Origin: Methylocaldum sp. 14B
GTDB lineage: Bacteria > Pseudomonadota > Gammaproteobacteria > Methylococcales > Methylococcaceae
Direction: 5' to 3'
DNA: 64,000 nt
Assembly (NCBI RefSeq): GCF_002005105.1
Contig: NZ_MSCV01000009.1
Location: forward strand, 62,001-126,000
Shown one piece after another: positions 18,612-27,253 of the stretch. The position numbers and the translations under genes are program-made. Within the stretch, counting starts at the first letter, position 1, and each line of letters starts with the position of its first letter. The notes below the pieces were generated by a model that was given only the letters and a program-made list of their open reading frames with translations, did not search any database and had not been told where the DNA came from.

Positions 18612-19637
18612 TCACTCGTTGCCGGCTTCTTCGTCGAGACTGGCTATGTTTTTTCTGCCGTTGAGCAATACGGTACGGATCACGTCGGCGTTTTGTTCGG
18701 TTTCCTTCGCCTGATCCGAAAACCTTTGCTCCGAAAAGACGCTGCCGTGCTCGTGGCATTGCGCGGCCATGCGCTTTAGCAGGGCTGCCCGTTCCTCCAG
18801 GGAACGGATTGCGGACCAAAGGGCGACCTCAAGCGTTTCGGCCTGTTCATTGAGCAGGCTTTCCGTGGAAAACGCATGTCCGACATGGCAGCGGTACTTA
18901 ACCATTTCGCCGTGGCCGAGTTCCCACATCACCCCGCCGCATTCCGGACAGGTCAGAACGCTGGCAAGGCGCGGGTTTCCCCCCGTTTCGAACTGTCTTA
19001 TGTCCTTTTTGACCATCTCACGCTCTTTTTCTGTTTCATCCGGCATGGGGGCACCTCTTCGTTGTCGCACGGGCTGTTCGGCGAGCTGCTTGATGGTGGC
19101 GGTAATGCCCGCGACGGGCAGGATGTAGTCGACCGCGACGCTTTCGATGGCGTTCAGCGGCATCTCGGAGAAAATGGCTTCCTGTGGGTCCTGGACTATC
19201 GCTATCCCGCCGGCGTTCTTGATGGATTTGAGTCCGAAACTGCCGTCGCCGAGCGTGCCCGATAAAATGACTCCTATCACGCGAGAGTCGTAAATCCTTG
19301 CCGCCGAGTGGAAAAGCGGATCGATCGCGGGGCGGAAGCCGTTCTCTCTGGGGCCGCCCGAAAGATGAATCTTCCCGTCTCTCAGCACCAGATGCCGGTT
19401 AGGCGGGGCGACGTAGATATGCCCCCGCCGAATCGTCTCGCCGTCATCCGGGTGGGTGGCCGGGAGCGGTCCATTTCGCTGGAGAATATTCGGCAGAAAG
19501 CTCGTACTATGACTTGGGACATGAAGGACAACGAGAAGGGTCGCCTCAAGATCGGAAGACAGATCGCCGACCAGATTTTTCAACGCTTCCACGCCTCCCG
19601 CCGAGGCGCCGATGACGATCATGTCGCGGGTATGCAT
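18612..19637 (-). CDS. CheB-type protein-glutamate methylesterase lacking a receiver domain
   Basis: A 341-residue protein. The CheB catalytic domain is at the N-terminus with the triad Ser12 (GASAGG), His39 (VVLHVP) and Asp131 (SGTLGDGSFGL). The C-terminal part carries a zinc-ribbon-like motif (TCPECGG ... CHVGH) and a helical tail. It lacks the usual N-terminal receiver domain and has no CheR or receptor gene beside it. It belongs to stand-alone CheB proteins whose targets are often unknown. Demethylation or deamidation of a receptor-like protein is the family expectation. Confidence 0.88.
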   Translation of the reverse strand: MHTRDMIVIGASAGGVEALKNLVGDLSSDLEATLLVVLHVPSHSTSFLPNILQRNGPLPATHPDDGETIRRGHIYVAPPNRHLVLRDGKIHLSGGPRENGFRPAIDPLFHSAARIYDSRVIGVILSGTLGDGSFGLKSIKNAGGIAIVQDPQEAIFSEMPLNAIESVAVDYILPVAGITATIKQLAEQPVRQRRGAPMPDETEKEREMVKKDIRQFETGGNPRLASVLTCPECGGVMWELGHGEMVKYRCHVGHAFSTESLLNEQAETLEVALWSAIRSLEERAALLKRMAAQCHEHGSVFSEQRFSDQAKETEQNADVIRTVLLNGRKNIASLDEEAGNE

Positions 19638-19755
19638 CGTACGGGTTTTTATTCCAAATACTTACTTAGACCCGAAGGACGCCGAATGGTTGATCAAGGG
19701 CGAAATTGGATCGACGTTCGGGTACAACGGATAGGAGTAACTCGACCACCCCTCC
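19638..19755. other. cheB upstream region
   Basis: Short spacer between the start of cheB (minus strand) and the repeat at 19756. It contains no gene and no motif I can name. Confidence 0.4.
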
Positions 19756-20033
19756 AAATCGCTTTCAATCAGGAATCGTTTTTCGTAGGGTGGGTTAGGC
19801 GCACATTAGCACCGGCCGACTGCCGATCACTGCGCTTCGCGTGCGCCGTAACCCGCCGAGCGACCTTCCATCGGCGGGTTACGCGGGGCCTGTCCTGAGC
19901 CCTTCGACGATGCTCGGGACAGGCTTGTCGAAGGGCCTGTCCTGAGCGGAGACTAGGGCTAACCCGCCATCGATGGGTTTCGCTTCGCTCTACCCATCCT
20001 ACGATGAATGTTCACTCGAATGTCGAATGGAAT
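19756..20033. repeat. GTAGGGTGGGTTAGG-type palindromic repeat, copy 2
   Basis: Second full copy of the element at 1420-1624, with the same AAATCGCTTT arm and the same CTACCCATCCTACGATGAAT/GTTCACTCGAATG end. It differs by an inserted block with further hairpins (GCCTGTCCTGAGC...GCTCGGGACAGGC). Its right end touches the stop codon of the minus-strand DUF1249 gene. Confidence 0.8.
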
Positions 20034-20482
20034 TAGACCGTGGCGAATTCTTCCCGCGAATAACGGGCGGTTCCGAATCGGTAGTCGCTTTGGAGGCAGT
20101 GATCCAGCCAGCGGGTGAGGAAGTAGTTCAGCGACCATTTGTAATCGAGCACGCTCTTGGCGCTGGACCGGTCCCTCACCGCATCGAGGACCACCGGTCG
20201 GCAGTGGTCGCTGAGCGCTTCGGCGGTCTTGGCGTCCAGACTGACGCGGATTCTCACCGCCGGCTCGAAACCCCGCACGAAATCGTGGGTAAGCTCCAGC
20301 GTCAGGGTATAAGGCGACCTTTCGAGCAACCTCAGATGCAGGGACGGCTTGCCGTTGACTTGGGCGACGGCGGTCTCGTCGATGCGGTCCAAGTCGGGAA
20401 TCAGGTGCGCCAGTTTCTCGTAGTTCGATTCGCAGACTTTTTGCAGCCAGAAGGATTTTTCTGCGGGCTGGAAAATGCTCAT
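20033..20482 (-). CDS. DUF1249 family protein
   Basis: A 149-residue protein of the DUF1249 family found in gammaproteobacteria (SNYEKLAHLIPDLDRI, KPSLHLRLLERSPYTLTLELTHDF, LNYFLTRWLDHCLQ). The family function is unknown. It has no signal peptide or membrane helix. I start at the ATG at 20482; a GTG at 20512 overlapping the queD stop is an alternative. It is the last gene of a PilZ-queD-DUF1249 run on the minus strand. Confidence 0.8.
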   Translation of the reverse strand: MSIFQPAEKSFWLQKVCESNYEKLAHLIPDLDRIDETAVAQVNGKPSLHLRLLERSPYTLTLELTHDFVRGFEPAVRIRVSLDAKTAEALSDHCRPVVLDAVRDRSSAKSVLDYKWSLNYFLTRWLDHCLQSDYRFGTARYSREEFATV

Positions 20483-20501
20483 TACCGGTAAAAACGATCT
20501 C

Positions 20502-20906
20502 TCAAAATTCACTGTAGGTAGCGCAGGCGCTGGATGTCTCCCATAAGGTCACGCTCCTGACGTTGTATCCTCGGCTCGCGACGTGTCCGAATATCAGCTT
20601 GGCCAGATACTCGGCCGTAGGATGCTCGTCGAGCGCCAGAAAACGTTCTCCGGCCGAAACTAGCGCCGGCAGGAGTGGGTCATCCTTGTGCAGAAGCAGA
20701 TTGTGATCGAGCTGCCGGTCGATATACTCCGACGCGACGGCGCTGATCTCCGCGAAATCGCAGACCATGCCCTGTTCGTTCAAACTTTCGGCAATCACGG
20801 TAATTGCTGCCTTGACACTATGACCATGGAGATGACGGCACTTGCCCGTATGTTCCATTAGACGGTGTCCATAGCAAAAATACACTTCTTTGGTAATCGT
20901 AAACAT
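20502..20906 (-). CDS. queD: 6-pyruvoyl-tetrahydropterin synthase / QueD family protein
   Basis: A 134-residue protein of the PTPS fold. The zinc ligands are visible as His in YGHRL and the pair in CRHLHGHS, and a catalytic CDF segment (GMVCDFAEI) and a late Glu (TLWETSSACATY) are present. QueD makes 6-carboxy-tetrahydropterin on the way to queuosine; a folate- or pterin-linked PTPS role cannot be excluded. A TTG at 20918 would add four residues. No preQ1 riboswitch is seen upstream, where a PilZ gene lies 30 bases away. Confidence 0.85.
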   Translation of the reverse strand: MFTITKEVYFCYGHRLMEHTGKCRHLHGHSVKAAITVIAESLNEQGMVCDFAEISAVASEYIDRQLDHNLLLHKDDPLLPALVSAGERFLALDEHPTAEYLAKLIFGHVASRGYNVRSVTLWETSSACATYSEF

Positions 20907-20936
20907 GAATTGCGACAAGGATATTGACCAGCGATT

Positions 20937-21236
20937 TCACTCGCTCTTGATGCCTTTGATGGCGCCGGCAATTCGGTAACCGCCCGCTTCGCTCTCCGCG
21001 CACCGGATCGTTTCGATATAGGCGGTCAAAGGCGGGGTGATTTTGTTCTGCGGAACGAGGCGCACTTCGACGGCTTTGCCGACATCTAAAGGAATATCGG
21101 CCTCGAACAAGATGCCGGAGCCGCTGATATTTACACATACCCCCTCATGTACAATATCGCTGTCGGCCAGCCGGAAGGTCATCTTGCAATCGGCCTGCAT
21201 GCGGATGAAATCCCGCTTTTCGTCGTACTCCAGCAT
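20937..21236 (-). CDS. PilZ domain protein
   Basis: A 99-residue single-domain PilZ protein. The c-di-GMP-binding signatures are present in modified form: KRDFIRMQ near the N-terminus for RxxxR, and NISGSGILFE for (D/N)xSxxG. Such proteins act as small c-di-GMP effectors on motility or exopolysaccharide machinery. It is the first gene of the run to queD and is divergent from trpS; no partner is suggested by the neighbours. Confidence 0.85.
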   Translation of the reverse strand: MLEYDEKRDFIRMQADCKMTFRLADSDIVHEGVCVNISGSGILFEADIPLDVGKAVEVRLVPQNKITPPLTAYIETIRCAESEAGGYRIAGAIKGIKSE

Positions 21237-21410
21237 AGCTGTGCATCTCCCCCTTTAGGTTTCCCGGTATTCTAACCGATAGATCATAGCCGAAGTCGTT
21301 CGGACGATTCCGATTTCGGGTTTGGCAATGCGCGCCCTTTTATGCCATAGTGCCGCGCCTAAATCGACACAACTTGTTGGAACGACGCAGTAATCCGACA
21401 CCTTGAACCT

Positions 21411-22427
21411 ATGAGCACGAAATCCATCGTCCTAACTGGAATAACCACGACCGGTACACCTCATCTCGGCAATTACGTGGGCGCCATACGCCCTGCCATC
21501 GAAGCCAGCCGCGATCATAACGTCCTACCTTTCTATTTTCTGGCGGACTACCATGCCTTGATCAAATGCCAGGACCCGGAACGCGTCCGCCAATCGACAC
21601 TGGAAATCGCCGCCGCCTGGCTGGCCTTGGGTTTGGATACGGAAAACGCCGTGTTTTACCGCCAGTCGGACGTCCCCGAGATCACGGAGCTGGCCTGGAT
21701 ACTCAGTTGCGTCACTGCAAAAGGACTGATGAATCGCGCCCATGCCTATAAGGCCGCGGTCCAAGCTAATGAAGAAAGTGGCGAAAGCGACCCCGATAAG
21801 GGCGTCACCATGGGATTGTTCAATTATCCCATCCTGATGGCGGCCGATATTCTGATCTTCAACGCCAATAAAGTTCCCGTCGGAAAGGATCAGGTTCAGC
21901 ATATCGAAATGGCACGCGATATCGCCGGACGCTTCAATCATATTTACGGCGAGCATTTCGTGCTTCCCGAAGCGGACGTCAGCGAGGATACCGCTGTGCT
22001 ATGCGGATTGGACGGGCGTAAGATGAGCAAGAGCTACGACAACACCGTCCCGCTGTTCGCACCCGAAAAACAGCTGCGCAAGCTGATCATGAAGATCAAG
22101 ACCAACTCTCTGTTGCCGGGCGAACCCAAAGATCCGGACACCTGCACCCTGTTCGGCATCTATAGGGCGTTCGCGACAAAGGAGGAGACTACGGCGATAA
22201 GGCGCCGCTACGCGGAAGGCATTGCGTGGGGAGAAATGAAAAACATTTTGTTCGAGTATCTGGACGATCATCTGAAAGCCGCGAGGGAACGTTATGAAGC
22301 ACTGCTACAAGCACCCGACAAAATCGAGGAAGCATTGCAGGACGGCGCCCGCAAGGCCCGAAGCTACAGCGCCCCGCTGATACGGAAGGTCCGCCACAGC
22401 ATCGGAATCCGAAGCCTGAGTCTCTGA
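21411..22427 (+). CDS. trpS: Tryptophanyl-tRNA synthetase
   Basis: A 338-residue class Ic synthetase that charges tRNA-Trp. The HIGH-equivalent motif is TPHLGNYVG, and the KMSKS loop is [10 protein letters not shown]. The substrate pocket [18 protein letters not shown] is intact. Length is normal for the family. No leader peptide or T-box is seen upstream. Confidence 0.97.
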   Translation: MSTKSIVLTGITTTGTPHLGNYVGAIRPAIEASRDHNVLPFYFLADYHALIKCQDPERVRQSTLEIAAAWLALGLDTENAVFYRQSDVPEITELAWILSCVTAKGLMNRAHAYKAAVQANEESGESDPDKGVTMGLFNYPILMAADILIFNANKVPVGKDQVQHIEMARDIAGRFNHIYGEHFVLPEADVSEDTAVLCGLDGRKMSKSYDNTVPLFAPEKQLRKLIMKIKTNSLLPGEPKDPDTCTLFGIYRAFATKEETTAIRRRYAEGIAWGEMKNILFEYLDDHLKAARERYEALLQAPDKIEEALQDGARKARSYSAPLIRKVRHSIGIRSLSL

Positions 22428-22492
22428 CCTTTGCGCGCCGTTCGGATGCGGCGTCGCCGCCGCTTATCCCGCGCCTTACCGTCGGGAATGAC

Positions 22493-23209
22493 ATGTCGCA
22501 CGATCCCAGATACTGGGCAAAAGGATATCTCGAGGCAGCCGGCCCATTAAGATTGTTCCGGCTGCTGGTCCTGCTGGCGCTGCTCGCCGGCTGTGCGCCG
22601 AACCGACTGGACGAGGCGCTGGCCATGGAAGAGGCCGGCGCCGAACGCACTATCTATTTGGTCGATCTGGGCTGGCACACCGGCCTAGCCGTCAAACGAG
22701 CCGATATCCCGCCCGGGTTGTGGCCGGAAAGCCAAGACTTTCCGAAAGCGGAGTATCTCGAAGTAGGCTGGGGAGACCGCGATTTTTATCAGGCCGCCGG
22801 CTTCAACCTCTGGTACGGGTTCAAAGCCGTCGTGGCCCCCACCGCCAGCGTTCTGCACGTTGTCGGAGTCCCCGTTCATCCGACCGCTTATTTCCCCGCC
22901 GCCGAGATCGTTGAGGTCCCCTTGTCGGAACAGCAGCTCAGGCAACTCATCGTATCCATTCACAACACCTACGCCCGCGAGAATACGGCCAGAGCGCAAG
23001 CCATCGGCCCGGGTCTATATCCCGACAGCCGCTTTTACGCAGCCGAGGGCAAATTCCATCTGTTCAATACCTGCAATGTCTGGGTTGCGCGAATCCTGCG
23101 CGATGCGGGCCTGCCCGTCGTGCCGTTTTTCGCGGTCACGTCGCGGGGGCTCTTGTCCCAGGTGCGAGAGTTCGGCAAGATCGTTCGGCCGGAGTCGGAA
23201 GGTCGCTAA
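22493..23209 (+). CDS. DUF2459 family lipoprotein
   Basis: A 238-residue protein of the DUF2459 (TIGR02117-type) family of unknown function. The N-terminus has a lipoprotein signal with lipobox LAGC (Cys34), so it is probably a membrane-anchored lipoprotein. Conserved blocks include YLVDLGWHTGLAV, YLEVGWGDRDFYQ and FNTCNVWVARILRDAG; the late Cys and the early His are candidate active residues. It follows trpS by 65 bases on the same strand. Confidence 0.8.
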   Translation: MSHDPRYWAKGYLEAAGPLRLFRLLVLLALLAGCAPNRLDEALAMEEAGAERTIYLVDLGWHTGLAVKRADIPPGLWPESQDFPKAEYLEVGWGDRDFYQAAGFNLWYGFKAVVAPTASVLHVVGVPVHPTAYFPAAEIVEVPLSEQQLRQLIVSIHNTYARENTARAQAIGPGLYPDSRFYAAEGKFHLFNTCNVWVARILRDAGLPVVPFFAVTSRGLLSQVREFGKIVRPESEGR

Positions 23210-23280
23210 GTATCGGCGTAAGAATCGCTTCAAGGCTCTTTTTGATATTTCACGCTTACCGGTTATCGCGAGGAAACTCC

Positions 23281-24300
23281 ATGCACGTCGTCATCATTGG
23301 TTCAGGTATCGCGGGCATCACTTTCGCGGAGGAACTTCGGAAACTCGCGCCGGAATGCCGAATTTCCGTCGTAACTCAGGAAGGCCACGGCTATTATTCG
23401 CGGCCTATGCTATCCCACGGCTTTTCGAGGGACGACATCGAAACCAAGATCATTCTGAAGCCGTTCGATGCACTGCACGATGCCGGCATCGCGATCTATC
23501 GCGAAACCAGCGTATTGACACTCAACCGCGACGACAAAACCATTGTCTGCCGGAACAGTTCGGGCGAATTTACCCTGAATTACGACAAGGCGGTGCTCGC
23601 GCCCGGCTCGGATGCGCTGATTCCGCCCCCGTTTCAGGCGAGCCGCGATTTGTTCTTTGTCGTCAACAGCCTCGACGACTTGATCGAACTCCGGCGGCAT
23701 CGGGAAAAAATCGTCGAGACCTCGGCAAAGCCCCTGTGGGCGGTGATCGGTGGCGGGCTGATCGGCTGCGAAGTCGCTTCCGATCTGGCCAAGGCCGGCG
23801 ATCGGATGGTCTTGTTTCATGCCTTGGCAAGACTCATGGAACGTCAGTTGATCGAGGAAGATTCGGCAACTCTGTTGCAGGTATTGCAGGGCCACGGGAT
23901 AGAGGTTCGCTTGAATGCCTCGGTCCAGGGCTTCGAAAAAATCGGCAGCCTTTACGCGGTGAAGTTGCAGGACGAAACGGCGAGCGGTTTCCACGGCGTC
24001 ATCGTCGCCTGCGGTTTCAAGCCGCGAACCGAACTGGCGCGGCGCATCGGGTTAAATGCCAATCGGGGCATATTGGTCGATGAGTTCCTGCGCACCAACG
24101 ACCCCGACATCCACGCCATAGGCGATGCCGCCGAATTCGTGGACGGCCGCTTGTACGCCTATATCATGCCGATACGGCATCAAGCCTTCTGGCTGGCCCG
24201 TTTTCTTGCCGGGCAAACCAACGAGCCATGGCAGCCGCCCGATTTCAAACCGCGCGCCAAAGTGCACGGTTTCAATGCAGTGCACCCTTATATTTTTTGA
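23281..24300 (+). CDS. FAD-dependent NAD(P)H oxidoreductase, rubredoxin-reductase-like
   Basis: A 339-residue flavoprotein of the rubredoxin/nitric-oxide reductase-reductase family. The FAD-binding IIGSGIAG opens the protein, a second GGGLIGCEVASDLAKAG binds NAD(P)H, and IHAIGDAAEF closes the FAD site. The RPMLSHGFSRDD segment is typical of rubredoxin reductases. The ATG at 23281 is preceded by a GAGGAAA ribosome site. No rubredoxin gene lies next to it, so the electron acceptor is not known. Confidence 0.85.
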   Translation: MHVVIIGSGIAGITFAEELRKLAPECRISVVTQEGHGYYSRPMLSHGFSRDDIETKIILKPFDALHDAGIAIYRETSVLTLNRDDKTIVCRNSSGEFTLNYDKAVLAPGSDALIPPPFQASRDLFFVVNSLDDLIELRRHREKIVETSAKPLWAVIGGGLIGCEVASDLAKAGDRMVLFHALARLMERQLIEEDSATLLQVLQGHGIEVRLNASVQGFEKIGSLYAVKLQDETASGFHGVIVACGFKPRTELARRIGLNANRGILVDEFLRTNDPDIHAIGDAAEFVDGRLYAYIMPIRHQAFWLARFLAGQTNEPWQPPDFKPRAKVHGFNAVHPYIF

Positions 24301-24326
24301 TGGGGCACGGGTCGAGAAACCGAAGG

Positions 24327-25076
24327 TCACATCCGCCAAACCAACAGCTTGCCGGAGCGGCCATCTCGCGGGATCAAGGTCTGATCCGGTTCGACACCCG
24401 GTACCTCGAACGTGTTGCTGATGAAAAGCGACCCCGGCTTCATTTCCTTCCGCGCCTTGCGCCACAGGCGAGGCATGGGTGCCGGCGATAGAAAGGCGTA
24501 AACCACATCGAAACGGCCGAGATCCTCGATCCAAAAATCGCCGAAACGGATACGGCAGTTCTTTTCGTTCCGCAATCGAAACCGGCCGAGCAGGGCCGGC
24601 AGAGGCGCCGATTCGACGCCCCGGAATTCGCCGGATTTGCATTGCCCGGCTAAAACCGCCAGGCCGCCGCCCCAGCCGCAACCGAGGTCGATGAATTTGA
24701 ACGCGGCGTTCCGCGGCAACAACTCGGAAACGGCAAGCCAGGTTTCGCGATCGGTCAAATAAAAAGGAACCCGCTCGCGAAGATTACTGCGAAAAACCAG
24801 CCACATCAGGACGAAACCGGCCAAATACAGGACCGGCGGGAGATTCAGCCGCCAGCTGATAACGATTGCGGGAACGAACAGCGCCTGGATCGGCAGCCAC
24901 CAATAAGGAAGTCTCAGCATCCAGCCGAAGGCCATGGCGAGAAGTCCTTCAAATGCCACGGCGAAGCCGAGGGATGCCCAGAACAGGCCGCCGCTCTTTA
25001 GAAGCAGGAATGTGCCTAAGATGGCCAAGAGTTGGCTCAGGACGGCCCTGAACCAAACCGGCAGCGCTTCGACCAT
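24327..25076 (-). CDS. Membrane-anchored class I SAM-dependent methyltransferase
   Basis: A 249-residue protein with three or four N-terminal membrane helices (about residues 10-95), followed by a cytoplasmic methyltransferase domain (FIDLGCGWGGGLAVLAG). The YAFLSPAPMPRLW segment follows motif III. The substrate is unknown. It reads away from the flavoprotein gene and is followed upstream by motB, only 12 bases from its start. It could thus be cotranscribed with motAB. Confidence 0.75.
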   Translation of the reverse strand: MVEALPVWFRAVLSQLLAILGTFLLLKSGGLFWASLGFAVAFEGLLAMAFGWMLRLPYWWLPIQALFVPAIVISWRLNLPPVLYLAGFVLMWLVFRSNLRERVPFYLTDRETWLAVSELLPRNAAFKFIDLGCGWGGGLAVLAGQCKSGEFRGVESAPLPALLGRFRLRNEKNCRIRFGDFWIEDLGRFDVVYAFLSPAPMPRLWRKARKEMKPGSLFISNTFEVPGVEPDQTLIPRDGRSGKLLVWRM

Positions 25077-25088
25077 GAATATGGTGCC

Positions 25089-26033
25089 CTAGAGTGCGGA
25101 CGCGGCCTTGTTGACGGCCGGCACCATGCCTTGGCCCGTAATCGCCCCTTTGTCCAGCGGCTTTTGCATAGATATATCTATCCCGGAACCGCCGGTAATG
25201 ATTTCTTCGGCCGTATGCTTGTTCATCACGATGATGGAAATGCGCCGATTGGTGGCGGCCAAGGGGTCTTCCCTGACATAAGGAACGCTCGAAGAGAGCC
25301 CCACCACCCGCATCATTTTTTCTTCCTTGAGGCCGCTCTTGATCAGCTCCTTGCGGGCGGAATTGGCACGGTCGGCGGATAATTCCCAATTCGTATAACC
25401 CTGTCCTTTGCCCGGAAACGGCTTTGCATCCGTATGTCCGGCGATGCTGATCTTGTTCGGCAACTCGTTGATGACCGGCGCGATTTGGCGAAGTATCTCC
25501 GATGCATAGCCTTCCATTTTGGCGCTCGCCGAATTGAACATGGGCCGGCCTTCCGAATCGATGATCTGGATACGTAGCCCCTCCTGAGTGATGTCGATCT
25601 TCAGTTGATTCTGGAACTGTGTGAGCAAAGGGCTGGTTTCGATCATCCGCTCGATCTTTTCCTTCAGCGCCTCGAGTTGTTCCATCTCCTTTTCCGATTC
25701 GGCGGCTTCTCCGACGATATCTTCCTTCCCTTGGTCGGTCAGTTTGACTTGACCCTCGGATTGAGTGATGTCCTCCCCTCCTCCCTTGATCACGCTGGTT
25801 GCATCGCCCGTGTTGGGACCGCCTTGCCGGGAAGGTTTCCAGGGATCCTTGAAATACTCGGCGATGCCTTGCCTGAAAGCGGGTTCGGTCGTACCTAAAA
25901 GCCACATCAGCAAAAAGAACGCCATCATCGCGGTGACGAAATCGGCGTAGGCCAGCTTCCAGGCTCCTCCATGATGGCCGTGACCGCCTTTCTTGATTTT
26001 CTTGATGACGATTTGGTTCGAATTATCGGCCAT
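25089..26033 (-). CDS. motB: Flagellar stator protein MotB
   Basis: A 314-residue stator subunit. The single membrane helix carries the proton-binding Asp31 (WKLAYADFVTAMMAFFLLMW). A linker (about 60-140) leads to the OmpA-like peptidoglycan-binding domain (ISIAGHTDAKPF, NWELSADRANSARKEL). It follows motA by 21 bases. No other flagellar gene lies in the window. Confidence 0.94.
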   Translation of the reverse strand: MADNSNQIVIKKIKKGGHGHHGGAWKLAYADFVTAMMAFFLLMWLLGTTEPAFRQGIAEYFKDPWKPSRQGGPNTGDATSVIKGGGEDITQSEGQVKLTDQGKEDIVGEAAESEKEMEQLEALKEKIERMIETSPLLTQFQNQLKIDITQEGLRIQIIDSEGRPMFNSASAKMEGYASEILRQIAPVINELPNKISIAGHTDAKPFPGKGQGYTNWELSADRANSARKELIKSGLKEEKMMRVVGLSSSVPYVREDPLAATNRRISIIVMNKHTAEEIITGGSGIDISMQKPLDKGAITGQGMVPAVNKAASAL

Positions 26034-26054
26034 GGTCTTATCCGGATAAGCTCG

Positions 26055-26909
26055 TTAACGGCTTTCTTTGAGATGCTTCTCCAATTCGGAGAATTCCGGA
26101 CGCTCCGCGGAAAACATCGCTTTGCGGGCGAATTCCACGGCGGTGGATGGGGCGTAACCGTTTATCGAGGCGATCAGCCCGGCTTTGATGCTTTGATAAT
26201 ACTTCGTCGATTCCGCCAAACGTTGTTCCAACAGACCCGCCAGGGGACTGATGAAACCATAGGCAACCAAAATACCCAGAAATGTGCCGACCAGTGCCGC
26301 GGCGATCAGCTTGCCGAGTTCCGCCGGCGGCAAACCCACCGACTCCATGGTATGCACCACGCCCATGACCGCGGCGACGATGCCGAACGCCGGCATGCCG
26401 TCCGCGAGGCGCTGCAGCGCCTGTATGGGCAGGTGGCCTTCCTCGTGATGGGTTTCGATGTCGATGTCCATCAGATTGTCGATTTGATGGACGTCCAAAC
26501 TGCCGCTCGTCATCAAGCGCAAATAATCGGTGATGAACTCGACCGCGTGATGGTCGGCCAGCACCTTGGGCGCGGATTTGAACAATTCGCTTTGATCCGG
26601 CGTCTCGATATCCCCTTCGATGGACAACAGCCCATTTTGACGGATCTTGTTGAAGATCCGATACAAGAGCGTCAAGGTTTCAAGATAAAGCGCCTGGTTG
26701 TATTTGGAACCCTTCAGGGAGCTCATCAACGCGCCGAAAACGGCTTTCAAGACCTTGGGATTGTTCGACACGACGAATGCGCCGAGCGCGCCGCCGAAAA
26801 TGATGATGACCTCGTTCGGTTGAATAAGAACGCCGATATGGCCTCCCGCCATCACAAACCCGCCCAGAATGGCGCCCACGACGATGATGTAACCGATGAT
26901 GACGAACAT
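26055..26909 (-). CDS. motA: Flagellar stator protein MotA
   Basis: A 284-residue membrane protein with four helices and the cytoplasmic loop between helices 2 and 3. The conserved channel segments (FGIVAAVMGVVHTMESVGLPP, ALVGTFLGILVAYGFISPLA) match proton-driven stators. Together with MotB it forms the torque-generating complex. No sigma-28 promoter was recognised upstream. Confidence 0.95.
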   Translation of the reverse strand: MFVIIGYIIVVGAILGGFVMAGGHIGVLIQPNEVIIIFGGALGAFVVSNNPKVLKAVFGALMSSLKGSKYNQALYLETLTLLYRIFNKIRQNGLLSIEGDIETPDQSELFKSAPKVLADHHAVEFITDYLRLMTSGSLDVHQIDNLMDIDIETHHEEGHLPIQALQRLADGMPAFGIVAAVMGVVHTMESVGLPPAELGKLIAAALVGTFLGILVAYGFISPLAGLLEQRLAESTKYYQSIKAGLIASINGYAPSTAVEFARKAMFSAERPEFSELEKHLKESR

Positions 26910-27050
26910 GCTTTAACTCTTTGGAGATACTTGACTGAAGGGCGGCACGGATAGCCGGTCGAAGTTTGGTGCTGGTTGTCCGAGCCACAGCAGGCTCGAA
27001 AAAAGTCTAGACGAAAAAAACGTGGCGCTCGTCTCAAAAAACGAAACAGA
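26910..27050. other. motA-htpG divergent spacer
   Basis: The spacer contains a small hairpin CGAGCC/GGCTCG at 26981-26998, followed by A rather than T residues on the plus strand, so it is not an intrinsic terminator. The htpG promoter starts at 27051. Confidence 0.4.
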
Positions 27051-27078
27051 CTTGAAAACGGGAAGGATCGCCCCAAAT
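27051..27078 (+). promoter_or_regulatory. Sigma-32 heat-shock promoter of htpG
   Basis: CTTGAAA (27051-27057), a 13-base spacer and CCCCAAAT (27071-27078) match the sigma-32 consensus (CTTGAAA, CCCCATNT) in all but one defined base. Transcription would begin near 27085. That is just before the palindromic element at 27093, which is therefore entirely inside the htpG 5' UTR. Confidence 0.7.
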
Positions 27079-27092
27079 TCTCATCGTCATCT

Positions 27093-27214
27093 TATTAACC
27101 CAGGGCAGGGATGTTCCGGCGCGGCGACAAGCCGCGTGAGCCAAGGCGGGACGTGTAACCGGCCTTGGCGGTGGTCCGTAAATACCAGGAGGGTATTTAC
27201 GGGCCTGATTAATA
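27093..27214 (+). mobile_element. TA-flanked MITE-like palindromic element, copy 3 (htpG 5' UTR)
   Basis: A 118-base element (27095-27212) starts TTAACCC, ends CTGATTAA and is flanked by TA on both sides. It contains a row of hairpins: GGGCA/TGTTC, CGCGGC/GCCGCG, GCCAAGG/CCTTGGC and a perfect 11-bp CCGTAAATACC/GGGTATTTACGG stem with AGGA loop. It lacks the 27-base terminal palindrome of the two longer copies at 29150 and 30083. It encodes no transposase, so it would be a non-autonomous element. Confidence 0.75.
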
Positions 27215-27253
27215 GAGTCGATCCACTTAAACCTCCGGAGGAAAGTCACTGCC

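Noticed and set aside
20907-21410. preQ1 riboswitch or trp leader near queD/trpS
   Set aside because: queD is preceded by only 30 bases and a PilZ gene, and the trpS leader shows no Trp-rich leader peptide, T-box or attenuator hairpin followed by a T-run.
26981-27003. Terminator hairpin CGAGCC/GGCTCG in the motA-htpG spacer
   Set aside because: On the plus strand it is followed by A residues, and on the minus strand the T-run precedes the stem, so it does not fit an intrinsic terminator in either direction.
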